Below are positions 26,086-36,475 of a stretch of 64,000 nucleotides of DNA, piece after piece. The DNA is from Polyangium fumosum. Its GTDB lineage: Bacteria; Myxococcota_A; Polyangia; Polyangiales; Polyangiaceae. The stretch spans positions 1 through 64,000 of the forward strand of contig NZ_SSMQ01000044.1 in the NCBI RefSeq assembly GCF_005144585.1. Direction: 5' to 3'. Made by a program: the position numbers and the translations under genes. Positions within the stretch are counted from its first letter, which is position 1. Each line of letters opens with the position of its first letter. The notes beneath the pieces are model-generated. The model had not been told where the DNA came from and did not search any database. It saw only the letters and a program-made list of their open reading frames with translations.

Positions 26086-28629
26086 ATGTCCATGCGCTCT
26101 CTTCTTCCGCCCCGGCGTAGCTTCGCCGGCCGGGCCGGTCTTGCCGCGTTGCTCGGCGCCGCGGCCCTCGCCGCCTTCCCCGCCGGGACGGCCCTCGCCG
26201 CCCCCAAACTCCGAAAACAGTTCGACGGCCACGGCGATTTTCGGCTGATCGGCAATACCCTCGGGCACGAGTGCGGCAACGTCGGGATCGCGCCCCTCGT
26301 CGGCGACGTGGTCTGCGACGGAAGCGGCGACGGCGCTCCCGATATCCACTGGCGCGCGGACGCGCGCGCCCCCGGCACGGCCTCCGCCTCCGAGAGCATC
26401 ACCGTCGCCGACCAGCGCTCGACCGCCGCGCTCACCCTGCCGGCCGGCGCGACGGTGACCTACGCACGCCTCTACTGGGGCGCGCGCTGGGACAACAATG
26501 GCATGGCCGACACGAGCGTGACGCTCGAGCGCCCCGGCGTGTTCTCGCAGCCGCTCACCGCGGACGAGAGCTTCGTGAGCACGAACGTCTCGGGCGGCGT
26601 GACCGAGTATTTTTACCAGTCGACCGTGGACGTAACCGCGCTCGTGGCGGCCCAAGGCCCAGGCGCGTACCGGCTCTCCGGCGTCGACTCGATCAGCTTC
26701 GTCGACCTCGTGCAAGACCGGCTCTTCGCCGGGTGGTGGCTCGTCGTGTTTTACGAGCTGCCCTCAGAGAAAGGGCGCCACCTCGCGCTGCACGACGGCT
26801 TCGATCGGATCGGCGTCACGCCGCAGACGCTCGCGCTCTCGGGCTTCACCGTGCCGGGCGCAGCGATCGACGGCAAGCTCGCGGTCATCGCCTACGAGGG
26901 CGACGTGGCGAGCTCCGCTGGCCAGAACGACTACCTGCGCTTCGGCGAGGGCGCGCTCACCGCCGCGAACGACATCATCGACGCGCAGAACCCCGCGGGG
27001 AACTTCTTCAACGCCTCGCGATCGTGGCTCGGCGCGGCCGTCTCGACGGACGGCGATCTGCCGAAGCTGACGGGCGGCCCCGGCAGCATGAGCGGGATCG
27101 ATCTCGACGTGGTCGACATCTCCACGAAGATCACGCCCGGCCAGAAGACCGCGAACGTGCAGGTCGGCAATGCTTCGGGCGCAAACGATGTTTTCTGGAT
27201 CGGCGGGTTCGTCTCGTCGATCGCCACGCTCTTGCCCGATTTCTCGACCTCGACGAAGACCGCGTCGGACGCGAACGCCGGCAAGCTCGTCGTCGGCGAC
27301 GAGCTCGAATACTCGATCGCCGTCACGAACAGCGGCGACGACACCTCGATCCACACGCGCCTCGACGACACGTTGCCCCTCGGCGTCTCGTTCGTCCCCG
27401 GCTCGCTTCAAATCGTGCAAGGCGCGAACGCCGGCCCGAAGACGGAACAAGCGGGCGATGATCAAGGCGAGTACACGGCCGCGACGCGCACGGTCACGGT
27501 GCGGCTCGGCGCGGGCGCGAACGCGAGCATGGGCGGCGAGATGGCCCCCGGCGAGACGGCGCTCGTGCGCTTCCGCGTGAAGATCGAGCCGAACGCGCCC
27601 GCGAGCATCTCGAACCAGGCGACGATCAGCGGCGAGGGCAAGCAAGGCGCGCCGTCCACGTCCTTCCCGACCGACGGGAACGGCGTGTCGCCGGGCAACC
27701 CGCCGACGGTCGTCGTGATCGAGGAGTGCACGACGAACGCCGATTGCGGCGGCGCGACGCCGATCTGCGACACGACAGGTGATCCGAACACGTGCGTGGG
27801 CTGCATCGAGGACAGCCAGTGCCCCGGCGACAAACCCGTCTGCGACACGACGCAGAAAGAGTGCGTCTGCGTGAGCTCGGGCATGGAGACGTGCGACGGG
27901 AAGGACAACGACTGCGACGGGAGCGTCGATGAAGGTTGCAACGACACCGATGGCGACGGGCTGCCCGACGACGTCGAGGTGGTCATCGGTACGGATCCGA
28001 ACGACCCCGACACCGACAACGACGGCGTGCCCGATGGGCAAGAGCCGCTGCCGGGCGACGATACCGACGGCGACGGGCTCAACAACGCGAACGATCCGGA
28101 CAGCGACGGCGACGGGATCTTCGACGGCACGGAGATGGGCTACGACTGCAGCAGCCCCGGGACGGACCCCGCCGCCGGCAACTGCGTGCCCGACGCGGAC
28201 ATGGGCGCGACGACGACGGATCCGCTCAACCCCGACACGGACAACGGCGGTATCCGCGACGGCGAGGAGGACAAGGACAAGGACGGCGCCGTGGATCCGG
28301 GTGAAGGTGACCCGAACGATCCGAGCGACGATACGGTCAGCTCGGGCTCCGGCGGCATGGGCGGCGCAGGAGGCTCCGGCGGAAGCGGCGGCGCAGGTGG
28401 TGCCGGCGGCGCGGGCGGAATGGGCGGCGCAGGTGGCGCAGGTGGCTCCGGCGGAAGCGGCGGACAAGGCGGAGCCGCTGGCAGCGGCGGAGAAGCGCCT
28501 CCGAGCGGCTTCGTGATCACGGGCGGCGCGTGCGCGACCAGCAAGGCGCCGTCGTCGACGGACCCCCTCGCCTGGGCCCTCGGCCTCGCCGGCGCGGCGC
28601 TCGCGCTGCGGAGGCGTCGGAGCCGCTGA
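26086..28629 (+). CDS. Exported DUF11/thrombospondin-type-3 protein with MYXO-CTERM tail
   Basis: 847 residues from ATG 26086 (ATG 26062 and 26092 are alternatives). Signal peptide ends near ALA-AP. The N-terminal 300 residues form a beta-rich domain ([32 protein letters not shown]) like DUF3344-type proteins. Then a DUF11 repeat ([36 protein letters not shown]), a Cys-rich section with [16 protein letters not shown]-like elements, thrombospondin type 3 Ca-binding repeats ([24 protein letters not shown]), a Gly-rich linker and finally CATSKA...[20 protein letters not shown]: Cys, membrane segment, Arg cluster, the MYXO-CTERM sorting form. Expected to be processed and lipid-anchored on the outer surface. 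Function unknown. Confidence 0.87.
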   Translation: MSMRSLLPPRRSFAGRAGLAALLGAAALAAFPAGTALAAPKLRKQFDGHGDFRLIGNTLGHECGNVGIAPLVGDVVCDGSGDGAPDIHWRADARAPGTASASESITVADQRSTAALTLPAGATVTYARLYWGARWDNNGMADTSVTLERPGVFSQPLTADESFVSTNVSGGVTEYFYQSTVDVTALVAAQGPGAYRLSGVDSISFVDLVQDRLFAGWWLVVFYELPSEKGRHLALHDGFDRIGVTPQTLALSGFTVPGAAIDGKLAVIAYEGDVASSAGQNDYLRFGEGALTAANDIIDAQNPAGNFFNASRSWLGAAVSTDGDLPKLTGGPGSMSGIDLDVVDISTKITPGQKTANVQVGNASGANDVFWIGGFVSSIATLLPDFSTSTKTASDANAGKLVVGDELEYSIAVTNSGDDTSIHTRLDDTLPLGVSFVPGSLQIVQGANAGPKTEQAGDDQGEYTAATRTVTVRLGAGANASMGGEMAPGETALVRFRVKIEPNAPASISNQATISGEGKQGAPSTSFPTDGNGVSPGNPPTVVVIEECTTNADCGGATPICDTTGDPNTCVGCIEDSQCPGDKPVCDTTQKECVCVSSGMETCDGKDNDCDGSVDEGCNDTDGDGLPDDVEVVIGTDPNDPDTDNDGVPDGQEPLPGDDTDGDGLNNANDPDSDGDGIFDGTEMGYDCSSPGTDPAAGNCVPDADMGATTTDPLNPDTDNGGIRDGEEDKDKDGAVDPGEGDPNDPSDDTVSSGSGGMGGAGGSGGSGGAGGAGGAGGMGGAGGAGGSGGSGGQGGAAGSGGEAPPSGFVITGGACATSKAPSSTDPLAWALGLAGAALALRRRRSR

Positions 28630-28896
28630 CCTGCTGAAACCGGCCTCCCCCTCCCCTCGCCATCCATGGAGAGGGGGGAAGCTCCACGACGTCCCGTCTC
28701 GGCGGATCGTGGCGATCCCACCACACGTGAAATGGGCTTCGCGTCGTACACGCGAGCTTCCGCGGCGTCACGATCGCAGCGGAAACGCAGCGCCCTGGCC
28801 CTACGCCCGCGTCGTTTTGATGGATGACCCCAAGGGTCTCACGATGCACAATGTCGGACCGAGCGTGGCAGTAGCTCGTGCTCGATTTCCACGCAC

Positions 28897-29826
28897 ATGG
28901 AACAAGCTCCACACATGACGTCTCCGTCGCGGCTCGTTCTGCGCTTCATCTCGGGGAAGTACCAGGGTGGCGAGATCCCGCTGCAGGACGCGCAGGAGCT
29001 CGTCGTCGGACGCGCGAGCGACGCGGGCATCGTCCTCGTCGAGGAGATGGTCTCGCGCAGGCACGCGCGCTTCCTGCTCTCCAACACGGATCTCACCATC
29101 GAGGATCTCGGGTCGACGAACGGTACGTTCGTGAACGGCGAGAAGATCCAGAAAAGCGCGCTCAAGGAAGGCGACCGCGTGCTCATCGGCACGAGCATCC
29201 TCAAGGTGGTCTCGGCCGAGACCGCCGCCGCCTCGCGTCGCAAGATGGAGCCGCCGCGCCCCTCCGTGGCGCCCCGCGGCCCCGCGCGCTCGATGTCCGG
29301 CGCGATCGAGGAGATCCCGCTGCCCGACCTCCTGCAGCTCCTCGGCACGTCGAAGAAGAGCGGCGTCCTCGTGATCACGTCGGACGACGACGTCGGAAAG
29401 ATCTTCCTGCACCGAGGCATCGTCACGTACGCGGAGATCAACGAGGACGACGTGCCGCCGCTGAAGTCCGCGATCCGCATCCTCGCGTGGACGCGCGGGA
29501 CGTTCGACTTCGACCCGCCCGAGGACCGCACGCTCCCGGTAACGATCAACCTGTCCGTGCAGGAGCTCCTGATGGAGGGCCTGCGGCAGATCGACGAGCT
29601 CAACGCGCTCCGGCACAAGCTGCCGGATCTCGACACGCGTCTCCTCGTGCCGCACCCGCTCGGGCCCGCGCTGCGTGACCTCTCGCCGACGGAGATCGAG
29701 GTCTTCCAGCTCGCGTACAACCACGGGCACCTCGCCCTCGTGCTGAACAAGAGCCAGGCGACGGATCTCGACACGACGCAGGCCGTCATCAAGCTGATCA
29801 ACGCTGGGTACCTGCGGAAGGGCTGA
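28897..29826 (+). CDS. FHA plus DUF4388 protein, copy 1
   Basis: 309 residues; ATG 28897 or 28915. FHA domain at about 15-105: LVVGRASDAGIVL, EEMVSRRHARFLL, IEDLGSTNGTFVNGE, so all phospho-Thr-binding motifs are kept. Then SMSGAIEEIPLPDLLQLLGTSKKSGVL, the start of the DUF4388 module (about 135-300), which is present in PilZ/gliding-type myxobacterial regulators. A paralog lies at 50822-51754. Probably a phospho-signalling adaptor in the cytoplasm. It converges with the big metalloprotease; a bidirectional terminator lies between. Confidence 0.88.
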   Translation: MEQAPHMTSPSRLVLRFISGKYQGGEIPLQDAQELVVGRASDAGIVLVEEMVSRRHARFLLSNTDLTIEDLGSTNGTFVNGEKIQKSALKEGDRVLIGTSILKVVSAETAAASRRKMEPPRPSVAPRGPARSMSGAIEEIPLPDLLQLLGTSKKSGVLVITSDDDVGKIFLHRGIVTYAEINEDDVPPLKSAIRILAWTRGTFDFDPPEDRTLPVTINLSVQELLMEGLRQIDELNALRHKLPDLDTRLLVPHPLGPALRDLSPTEIEVFQLAYNHGHLALVLNKSQATDLDTTQAVIKLINAGYLRKG

Positions 29827-29872
29827 GCGCCCAGACAAACGCGCGCTCGGACGAACCTGCCGAGCGGCCAAG

Positions 29873-29908
29873 AAAAAGGCCACGGGAGCGAATCCCGTGG
29901 CCTTTTTT
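29873..29908. terminator. Bidirectional terminator between convergent genes
   Basis: Perfect 10-bp stem GGCCACGGGA (29878-29887) / TCCCGTGGCC (29893-29902), flanked by AAAAA on the left and TTTTTT on the right, so it works for the FHA-DUF4388 gene (+) and can also serve the metalloprotease gene (-). Confidence 0.88.
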
Positions 29909-29930
29909 GATCAAGCCCGCTCACCCCCGG

Positions 29931-29953
29931 CCCCTCTCCCGCGGGGAGAGGGG
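29931..29953. repeat. Short GC hairpin CCCCTCTCCC / GGGAGAGGGG
   Basis: Perfect 10-bp stem with a 3-nt loop, 24 bp behind the bidirectional terminator. Similar C/G-tract hairpins occur at about 7738 and 28653, suggesting a small dispersed repeat; copy number not checked. Confidence 0.5.
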
Positions 29954-29972
29954 TGGGGGGAGGTCGCTCGGA

Positions 29973-32900
29973 TCAGTCGTAGATGCCCTTCATCGTCGGG
30001 TCCGCGAGGCCGTACGCCGCGAGGGCCTGACGAATGAAGTACGGCACCGAGACGTACCGCGAGAGCTTGACGCAAGCGCGGTTCGCCGTGCAGGTGCAGC
30101 CGGTGTTGTCGTTGGACGTGCAACGGTCGGCCGACGACTGGATCGTCGAGTCGAACTTGACGAGCGGCGCGCCGTAGTTCGGCGACGTCGTGTCACTGTT
30201 GATGCGCGCCTTGTACCAGTCGACCGTGCCGTCGTTGTTGGCGTCGACCTCGTCGACCACGTACCCCTGCTGGAGCAGATCGTTCGCGTACTGGAGGACG
30301 CGCGCCGAGATGCCCTTCTGGACGGTCTTCTCGTACTTCGTGCCCGCGTAGAGAACCTCGGTGCCGAAGGTCTTGGCGACGTACACCTTGCCCATCGGAT
30401 CGTGGAACTCGATGCGGTTGCCGAACTCGGGATCGCCGTCCACGCCCTGCTCCCACAGGCGGAGCATGTTGATCCACCACTGCTGCTGGTTCTCGGGCAG
30501 GTAGTTCATCGTCCAGGCGATGAGGAACTTCTGCTGCTCCCAGCCGATCTGGCCGTCGATGGGCATGAGCGTGTCGACATTGACCGCCTCGCCCTCGAAG
30601 ACCTGCGGATCCCAGCCGACCGCAGAGCAGACCGTCGACCCCTCGCCGGGGAAGCAGACCTGCGGGCCCTCCGCCGGCCACCAGCTCGTCCAGCCGAGCG
30701 GCGTCGTCGGGAACTTCTGCGCGTCGGTGATGGGCGTGTTGTTGTTCGCCTTGACCCACGCGCCCTTGAGCATGTCGTCGCCGGTCAGGTTGTTGCCCAG
30801 CCACCGGCGATAGCCCTCGGGGAACACGTCCGCGAGCGAGACCGCGCGGTAACGAGCGTCGAGGAAGTCCTGGCGCGAGGCGCTGATGAAGTTGTCGACC
30901 GACTCGGTCATCAGCATCGCAGCGTACGCCTTGTCGTAATACGACCCGGCGTTCTGCGTGTACTCGGAGTCGTAGTCATTGCCCTTGTCGTCCGCGAGGG
31001 CGTTCTCGAGCGGCCTGCCGCCGATGCCGATCGCCGCGGGACCCGCGGGGCTGTTGTCCGAGCGATAACCCGTCGCGCCGTTCGGCACGGCGAGGACCGT
31101 GGGACCCGGCTGCGAGTAGATGTCGTCCGTCGAGCGGAGGACGAGGTCGTTCGCGACCTTGTGGTGGTTGCCGTACTGCGGGCGAGCGACCTGGCGCGCG
31201 AAGTGATCGAACGCGAGGCCCGAGGCCAGGATGTTGTCCTGGTAGAACTGCTTCGCGATCGAGGGCCACTCCGAGTTGAAGTCGAAGCCGGACTCGAGCG
31301 CGAAGTCACGGTAGATGTTCACGAGCAGGCCGAGGCCCTTGGCCGCGTCGCGCATCTTCGTGTTGTACCGCTCGAGCGTACGGTTCGCCGCGCCGCGGAC
31401 GCTGAAGCTCTGCCGGTTGCGGCGGTAGTTGTCGAAGATGTGCCCAACTTCCTGCTGCGTGATGAAGAAGTTGAAGAGCTCGTAGACGTCGGCGCCGTTG
31501 TCGTGACGGTAGACGGCGACGTTGCCGAGGTCGGCCCAGCGGTCCGTGGCGAAGCCGTACGGAACACGCGTGCGCTTCGCCGGATCGACGGAGCTGAAGC
31601 GACGGCTGAAGTCCACGCCGTTGTCGCGCATCGACTGCCACGGCATGTAGTCGACCTTGCGCGTCTTGCACTTGGAGTACTCGCCGTTGACCTTGACGAT
31701 CAGGCCGTCGAGCAGCGGGTCCCACTTGCCGAGGCGCGCCTCGTCCCAGTCGGCCGGCTTCAAGCGCTGAACCTGCTCCTCGGTGAGCGAGGTGCAGCTA
31801 TTCGCGTCGAGCATCTTCCACGTCCGCTGGAGCTGGGAGTAGTGGATGTTCGCGCTGCCGTTCGACGTGTACTGGTAGCCGATGATGCCGCCGAAGCCGT
31901 CCATCTTGTCGAGGGTGGCGCGGCCGAGCGGTTTGTCGGCGTTCATGTCCGTGTCGGCATGCACCGCGACCGTCTGGCCGTAGAACATTCGCGCCGCGGC
32001 GAAGTCGTACGCGGAGAGGCCGATGAAGTCCTGCGTGACCTCACCGCCGTACTCCATGATCGACTGGTGCATGAACATGGTGAGGAGCTGATCACGCTCG
32101 TTCGCCGTGACCTGGTCGAAGTAACGCGCCCCGACGCAGTTCTCGCTGTCGGCCTCGCTCTTGAGGTCGTTGCACGCCGCCGTGACCTTGCCGTTCTTCG
32201 TGCGGAGCTGCCAGTACTGCGGGCGGAAGCCCCAGGCGTCCGACGAGCTCACGAAGTTGTGGCGGAGGCCGATGGAGTGACCCATCTCGTGCGCCATGAC
32301 CGAGTAGTGCGCCTTCTGCGCGATCCAGTGGCGGATCGCCTCGGCGCGATCGAGCTGGTCCTGCTTCGTGTTCGCCATCGGGTCCGCGAACGTGCCGTAC
32401 GGCGCGCCCGTGCGGGGGTTGACGGCGTCCTTGAACTTCGCCTGGATCGCCTTGTCGAGCGAGGTGAGGCCGACCGGCGAGGGGAAGGTCGCCTGCATGA
32501 TGCACATGCCGCGCTCAGCGAGGGCGATCTCCTTCATGCGCGCGATGTCACGCTGCACCTGCGGATGATTGCCGCGCAGAGGCGAGGCGAAGTTCATCAC
32601 GGCATCGTTCAGCGGCAGCTTGTCCGTGCCGGCGAGCTGCTGCATCGCCTTCGTCGTGAGCTCCGCCTCCATCGGCGAGCCCGCCGCGCGCCTGCGACGC
32701 GCCTCGTACACCGGGCGGTTGGCCGAGGGCGCGAGCGCGTCGGCGCGCACGTCCCGGACCATCTGCTTGACCTTATCGAGCGCCTCGGCGAACTCGGGCT
32801 TCGTGACGATCGCGCCCTCGCCGCTCTCGACGGCCTTCATCTTGTCGGGCATGACGCCCGCCGCGCCGAGCACGCGACGCGAGAGGTCCGCCTGCGTCAT

Positions 32901-34802
32901 CTGCGGGAGCACGCCCGTGCCGCCCGCCGCCTCGCTGGCGACCGCCCAGTCCTTGACGTACGTGCCCTCGGTGACCTGGTCGGTCGAGAGCTCGCCGTTC
33001 AGGTACCGCATCTGATCGACGAGGCCCTGGCTGAAGAGGTCGGTGACGTGCGACCAGACGTTCGCGCTCGCAGCGATCTTTTCGCCCGTGAGCGGGTCGT
33101 CGGAGTCGACCATGATGCCCCACGGCGAGGGCGTCTGCGGCGTCGGGATGACGTTGATCTGGTGGTAGCGCAGGTCGCCCATGCGCACCGTGCGCCCCGC
33201 CGGGCCGCAGGCCGCATCGTCGGTCTCGAGGACCGGGCTGTGGCAGAGCATGATCATCTGCGGCATCTTCGCGACCGCGATCACGCCCGGATCGATGCCG
33301 CGCTCGTTGCCGAGCTGATCCGCGATCGCCTCGCAGTTGCGGCCGTCGTTCGTCTTGCCGGCGCGGCAGGCGTCGACTTCGTGGGCGAGCTGGATCAGAT
33401 CCCAGTTGTCGTCCATCTGGCCGCGGTACATCGGGAACTGGCCGTCGCACGCCCCGGGATCACCGCCCGTCGCCTTGCACTCGGCGTTGCGCGAGGACAT
33501 GACCGCCGCGCGCATCGCGACGTCCCACTCGTGCGTCGCCCAGTCCGTGGGCTCGAAGTAATCCGCGTCGGACTCCTTCGTGTAGTACCAGGGCTGCGGG
33601 ACCTCCTTGCGCAGGCGGTACGGCAGGGTGCAGCGCTGCTTGAACTCGTCGCAACGCGAGCCCGCCACGCCCGTCCGCTGCGTGACCTCTTCGCACTCGT
33701 CCTCGGTGCCATTGGCGTCCGCGTCGCGGTGCGGGTCGTCGCCCGAGAGCGTCTTTTCGGGGACGAAGCACTTCACCTCGCCCGTCATCTTCTCGGGATC
33801 GGCGTAGTAGTGGCTGCGCTCCCAGATGTTGTAGCGCGCGGCGAAGCGGTACCACTTGTCGTCGCTCATGCCGTAGTTGCGGGCGTAGCCCGAACGATCG
33901 ACGGTGAACGCGCCGTACGCGGTGAAGCGCTTGCCGTCCCAGTTGACCGGCTCGTAGTCGCGATCGACCACGCGGCGGAAGGACTGGCGAACCGTGAGCT
34001 CGACGGGGTTGCAGGTGCCGGAGGGCGCCGAACCGCCGAAGAAGTCGTTGTCGAGGTAGCAGGCCGGGAACTTGTCGATGCCCCAGCCGAGGTGGCTGAG
34101 GTCGATCATCTTGGGCTTCGCGAACGCCTTGTTCGTGACGTCGAAGTAGCCCGTCTCGGGATCGAAGTGCGGCGCGTCAGCATCGTTCGGATCGCTGACG
34201 TAGTAGTCCATCGGCTCGTAATCGACGCCGCCGTAGACGCCGAGCATCGACAGCGTGTCGAAGTCGTACGAGTCGGTGTTCAGGTTCCGGCTCCAGTCGA
34301 CGCGGAAGTACTCGCGGTCGTACCAGGGCCTGTCCGAGCCGTTCTCGACGAGGACGTTGAGCTCTTCGCCCGTCGTCGGGTTGTACTCGTAACGAATGTC
34401 GAAGTGCGACTGGATGGGGTACGCGACCACGATCACGCCCTGATCCGTCGAGGGACCGACGCCCTTCTTGCCGTCGGAATCCTGGATGCGCTCGTAGCTC
34501 AAGCGCCCGATCAGGAGGTCCTCCGTGATCTGCCACTTCAAGCGCGCGACGGGCTGCGCGTACGTGGACGTGAACAAGCCGTCCTGCGCCGCGCCGTAGC
34601 CGACGTCGACCACCGTGCCCTGGGTCCAGAACTCGGGGTTGTCCGCGTCGCTGTGCAAGTCGTCACCGACGAAGAACGACTTCGCCAGCGCGTTCGCCTG
34701 CACGCGGTTGATGGGGTCTCGCTCCTCGGCGCACCCGAGCGCCCCACCAGCGAGGAGCCCGAGGGTGGCCACGAAGGCGACCCGTAACCTCATCCATCTC
34801 AT
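29973..34802 (-). CDS. Large zinc-metalloprotease lipoprotein (metzincin-type motif)
   Basis: 1609 residues from ATG 34802, with AGGAGG 7 bases upstream; the open frame further upstream reads as noise. Lipoprotein signal (RLRVAFVATLGLLAGGALGC). Long beta-rich N-terminal part with several Cys pairs. The zinc motif is at about residue 837: SVMAHEMGHSIGLRHNF, an extended HExxHxxGxxH with an R before the third His, the metzincin-like form; the SIMEYGG segment about 100 residues further on could hold the Met-turn. The C-terminal 700 residues are helical and unlike known domains. It would act at the cell surface or periplasm on protein, perhaps for predation or envelope turnover. The 184 bp upstream (34803-34986) hold only its promoter. 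Confidence 0.85.
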   Translation of the reverse strand: MRWMRLRVAFVATLGLLAGGALGCAEERDPINRVQANALAKSFFVGDDLHSDADNPEFWTQGTVVDVGYGAAQDGLFTSTYAQPVARLKWQITEDLLIGRLSYERIQDSDGKKGVGPSTDQGVIVVAYPIQSHFDIRYEYNPTTGEELNVLVENGSDRPWYDREYFRVDWSRNLNTDSYDFDTLSMLGVYGGVDYEPMDYYVSDPNDADAPHFDPETGYFDVTNKAFAKPKMIDLSHLGWGIDKFPACYLDNDFFGGSAPSGTCNPVELTVRQSFRRVVDRDYEPVNWDGKRFTAYGAFTVDRSGYARNYGMSDDKWYRFAARYNIWERSHYYADPEKMTGEVKCFVPEKTLSGDDPHRDADANGTEDECEEVTQRTGVAGSRCDEFKQRCTLPYRLRKEVPQPWYYTKESDADYFEPTDWATHEWDVAMRAAVMSSRNAECKATGGDPGACDGQFPMYRGQMDDNWDLIQLAHEVDACRAGKTNDGRNCEAIADQLGNERGIDPGVIAVAKMPQMIMLCHSPVLETDDAACGPAGRTVRMGDLRYHQINVIPTPQTPSPWGIMVDSDDPLTGEKIAASANVWSHVTDLFSQGLVDQMRYLNGELSTDQVTEGTYVKDWAVASEAAGGTGVLPQMTQADLSRRVLGAAGVMPDKMKAVESGEGAIVTKPEFAEALDKVKQMVRDVRADALAPSANRPVYEARRRRAAGSPMEAELTTKAMQQLAGTDKLPLNDAVMNFASPLRGNHPQVQRDIARMKEIALAERGMCIMQATFPSPVGLTSLDKAIQAKFKDAVNPRTGAPYGTFADPMANTKQDQLDRAEAIRHWIAQKAHYSVMAHEMGHSIGLRHNFVSSSDAWGFRPQYWQLRTKNGKVTAACNDLKSEADSENCVGARYFDQVTANERDQLLTMFMHQSIMEYGGEVTQDFIGLSAYDFAAARMFYGQTVAVHADTDMNADKPLGRATLDKMDGFGGIIGYQYTSNGSANIHYSQLQRTWKMLDANSCTSLTEEQVQRLKPADWDEARLGKWDPLLDGLIVKVNGEYSKCKTRKVDYMPWQSMRDNGVDFSRRFSSVDPAKRTRVPYGFATDRWADLGNVAVYRHDNGADVYELFNFFITQQEVGHIFDNYRRNRQSFSVRGAANRTLERYNTKMRDAAKGLGLLVNIYRDFALESGFDFNSEWPSIAKQFYQDNILASGLAFDHFARQVARPQYGNHHKVANDLVLRSTDDIYSQPGPTVLAVPNGATGYRSDNSPAGPAAIGIGGRPLENALADDKGNDYDSEYTQNAGSYYDKAYAAMLMTESVDNFISASRQDFLDARYRAVSLADVFPEGYRRWLGNNLTGDDMLKGAWVKANNNTPITDAQKFPTTPLGWTSWWPAEGPQVCFPGEGSTVCSAVGWDPQVFEGEAVNVDTLMPIDGQIGWEQQKFLIAWTMNYLPENQQQWWINMLRLWEQGVDGDPEFGNRIEFHDPMGKVYVAKTFGTEVLYAGTKYEKTVQKGISARVLQYANDLLQQGYVVDEVDANNDGTVDWYKARINSDTTSPNYGAPLVKFDSTIQSSADRCTSNDNTGCTCTANRACVKLSRYVSVPYFIRQALAAYGLADPTMKGIYD

Positions 34803-34986
34803 CGAAGGTCCTCCTTGCACTGCCGATCCGAAGCCCGCAGAAGCCCACGCGAGCGGGTACGTACCCGGTCTGCGGGACTGAAAGCACGTTTGATGCCACA
34901 ACGAATTTCCGGACGTTTTCAAGCACTTGCTTGTTGAAGCACGGGGCCTCGCCCGGATCCCCGTTAAAGCTCTGACACGACGATCG

Positions 34987-36294
34987 CTAACTCTCGCCCT
35001 CCCCCCGCCCCCCGAGGCGCGTGTGACGCGACATCCGCAACTCGACCGCACGCGCATGCGCGTCGAGGCCCTCGGCACGCGCGAAGTTCGCGATGTGGGG
35101 CCCATGACGGAGCAGCGCGGGCGTCGCGTACTGAATGATGCTCGCCCGCACGACGAAGTCGTAGACGCCGAGCGGAGAGCCGAAACGCGCAGCCCCGCCC
35201 GTCGGAAGGACGTGCGAGGGGCCCGCGAGGTAGTCGCCCGCCGCGACGGGCGTCATGCCGCCGAGCAGCGCCGCGCCTCCGCCCTCGACGGCGTCGAAGA
35301 GCGCCTCGGGATCGGCGACGTGATACGCGACGTGCTCGCCCGCGACGAGCGAGGCGATCTCCGCGAGGCGCGCGAGGGTCGGGACGACGAGCGCGACGCC
35401 ACGCGTGCGCATCGCTTCGCCCGCGATGGAGTCGCGCGAGAGGGCCGCGAGCTGAGGCCCGAGCTCGGCGACGACGGCCTCCGCGAGCGCGCGGGACGTC
35501 GTGACGAGGACACACCACGCAGCCTCGTCGTGCTCGGCCTGCGAGAGGAGATCGGCGGCGACGATGGAAGGATCGGCCGTGTCGTCGGCGAGCGCGACGA
35601 TCTCGCTCGGCCCCGCGATGCCGTCGATGTCGACGTCGCCGTAGACGAGCTTCTTCGCGCAAGCGACGTAGATGTTTCCAGGTCCAACGATCTTGTCGAC
35701 GCGCGGCAAGCTCGCCGTGCCGTACGCGAGCGCAGCGATGGCCTGCGCGCCGCCCGCGTCGAGGATGCTCGTGACGCCCGCGAGATGCGCCGCCGCGAGG
35801 AGGCGATCGTCAGGCGCGGGCGTGGCGAGGACGATGTCACGCACGCCAGCCACACGCGCGGGGATCGCCGACATGAGCACGCTCGACGGATACCGAGCCT
35901 TGCCGCCGGGCGCATACACGCCGACGCGCGCGAGCGGACGCACGCGCATGCCGAGCACGACGCCATCCTCCTCGTACCGGAAGCCGGTCTCGCGCTGGTG
36001 CTCGTGGTAGCGGCGGATCCGATCGGCCGCGAACTCGAGCGCGGCGCGGAGATCCGGATCGAGGCGCGCGAGCGCGGCGGCGCCGTCGAACGCACGGATC
36101 ACGAGGGGATCGGGGCGGCGACGTTCGAAGCGCTCGACGTAGCGGAAGACCGCTTCGTCGCCCTCCGCGCGGACAGCCGACACGATCGCGCGGACGTCTT
36201 GCTCGACGGCGCCGAGATCGTCGGCGCCCCGCGCCACGAGGCGGCCGAGGCTCGCAGCGAACGTCTCGGTTCCGTCGATGTGAATCGGAATCAT
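34987..36294 (-). CDS. hisD: Histidinol dehydrogenase
   Basis: 435 residues, normal length. NAD-binding and catalytic parts: GVYAPGGKARYPSSVLM, DKIVGPGNIYVACAKKLVYG, DIDGIAGPSEIVALAD, DLLSQAEHDE (Zn ligands Q, H) and GPSHVLPTGGAARFGSPL (Zn ligand H). It oxidises L-histidinol to L-histidine in two NAD-dependent steps, the last step of histidine synthesis, in the cytoplasm. No other his gene is adjacent, so it lies outside a histidine operon. Gap of 181 bp to the SUKH gene upstream. Confidence 0.95.
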   Translation of the reverse strand: MIPIHIDGTETFAASLGRLVARGADDLGAVEQDVRAIVSAVRAEGDEAVFRYVERFERRRPDPLVIRAFDGAAALARLDPDLRAALEFAADRIRRYHEHQRETGFRYEEDGVVLGMRVRPLARVGVYAPGGKARYPSSVLMSAIPARVAGVRDIVLATPAPDDRLLAAAHLAGVTSILDAGGAQAIAALAYGTASLPRVDKIVGPGNIYVACAKKLVYGDVDIDGIAGPSEIVALADDTADPSIVAADLLSQAEHDEAAWCVLVTTSRALAEAVVAELGPQLAALSRDSIAGEAMRTRGVALVVPTLARLAEIASLVAGEHVAYHVADPEALFDAVEGGGAALLGGMTPVAAGDYLAGPSHVLPTGGAARFGSPLGVYDFVVRASIIQYATPALLRHGPHIANFARAEGLDAHARAVELRMSRHTRLGGRGEGES

Positions 36295-36475
36295 GCGACA
36301 GCGGGCGCGCTGCGACGCAAAGGCATCGCAGCGGAAGCTCGTGCCGTACCACGTTCCTTTTTCGGCACATAGGCCCGATCGGGGCCTACGCCCGCGGCTT
36401 TTTCACCGGACGGAGGGGACGTTCCCGGAAGAACGACCCCTCGTGGGCACCCAGGACAACGTCCTGCGTGATGTT

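Noticed and set aside
29907-34787. A + strand open frame of about 1600 codons opposite the metalloprotease
   Set aside because: Stop codons are rare opposite GC-rich genes; the protein is Arg/Ala/Val noise, and the minus strand has signal peptide and zinc motif.
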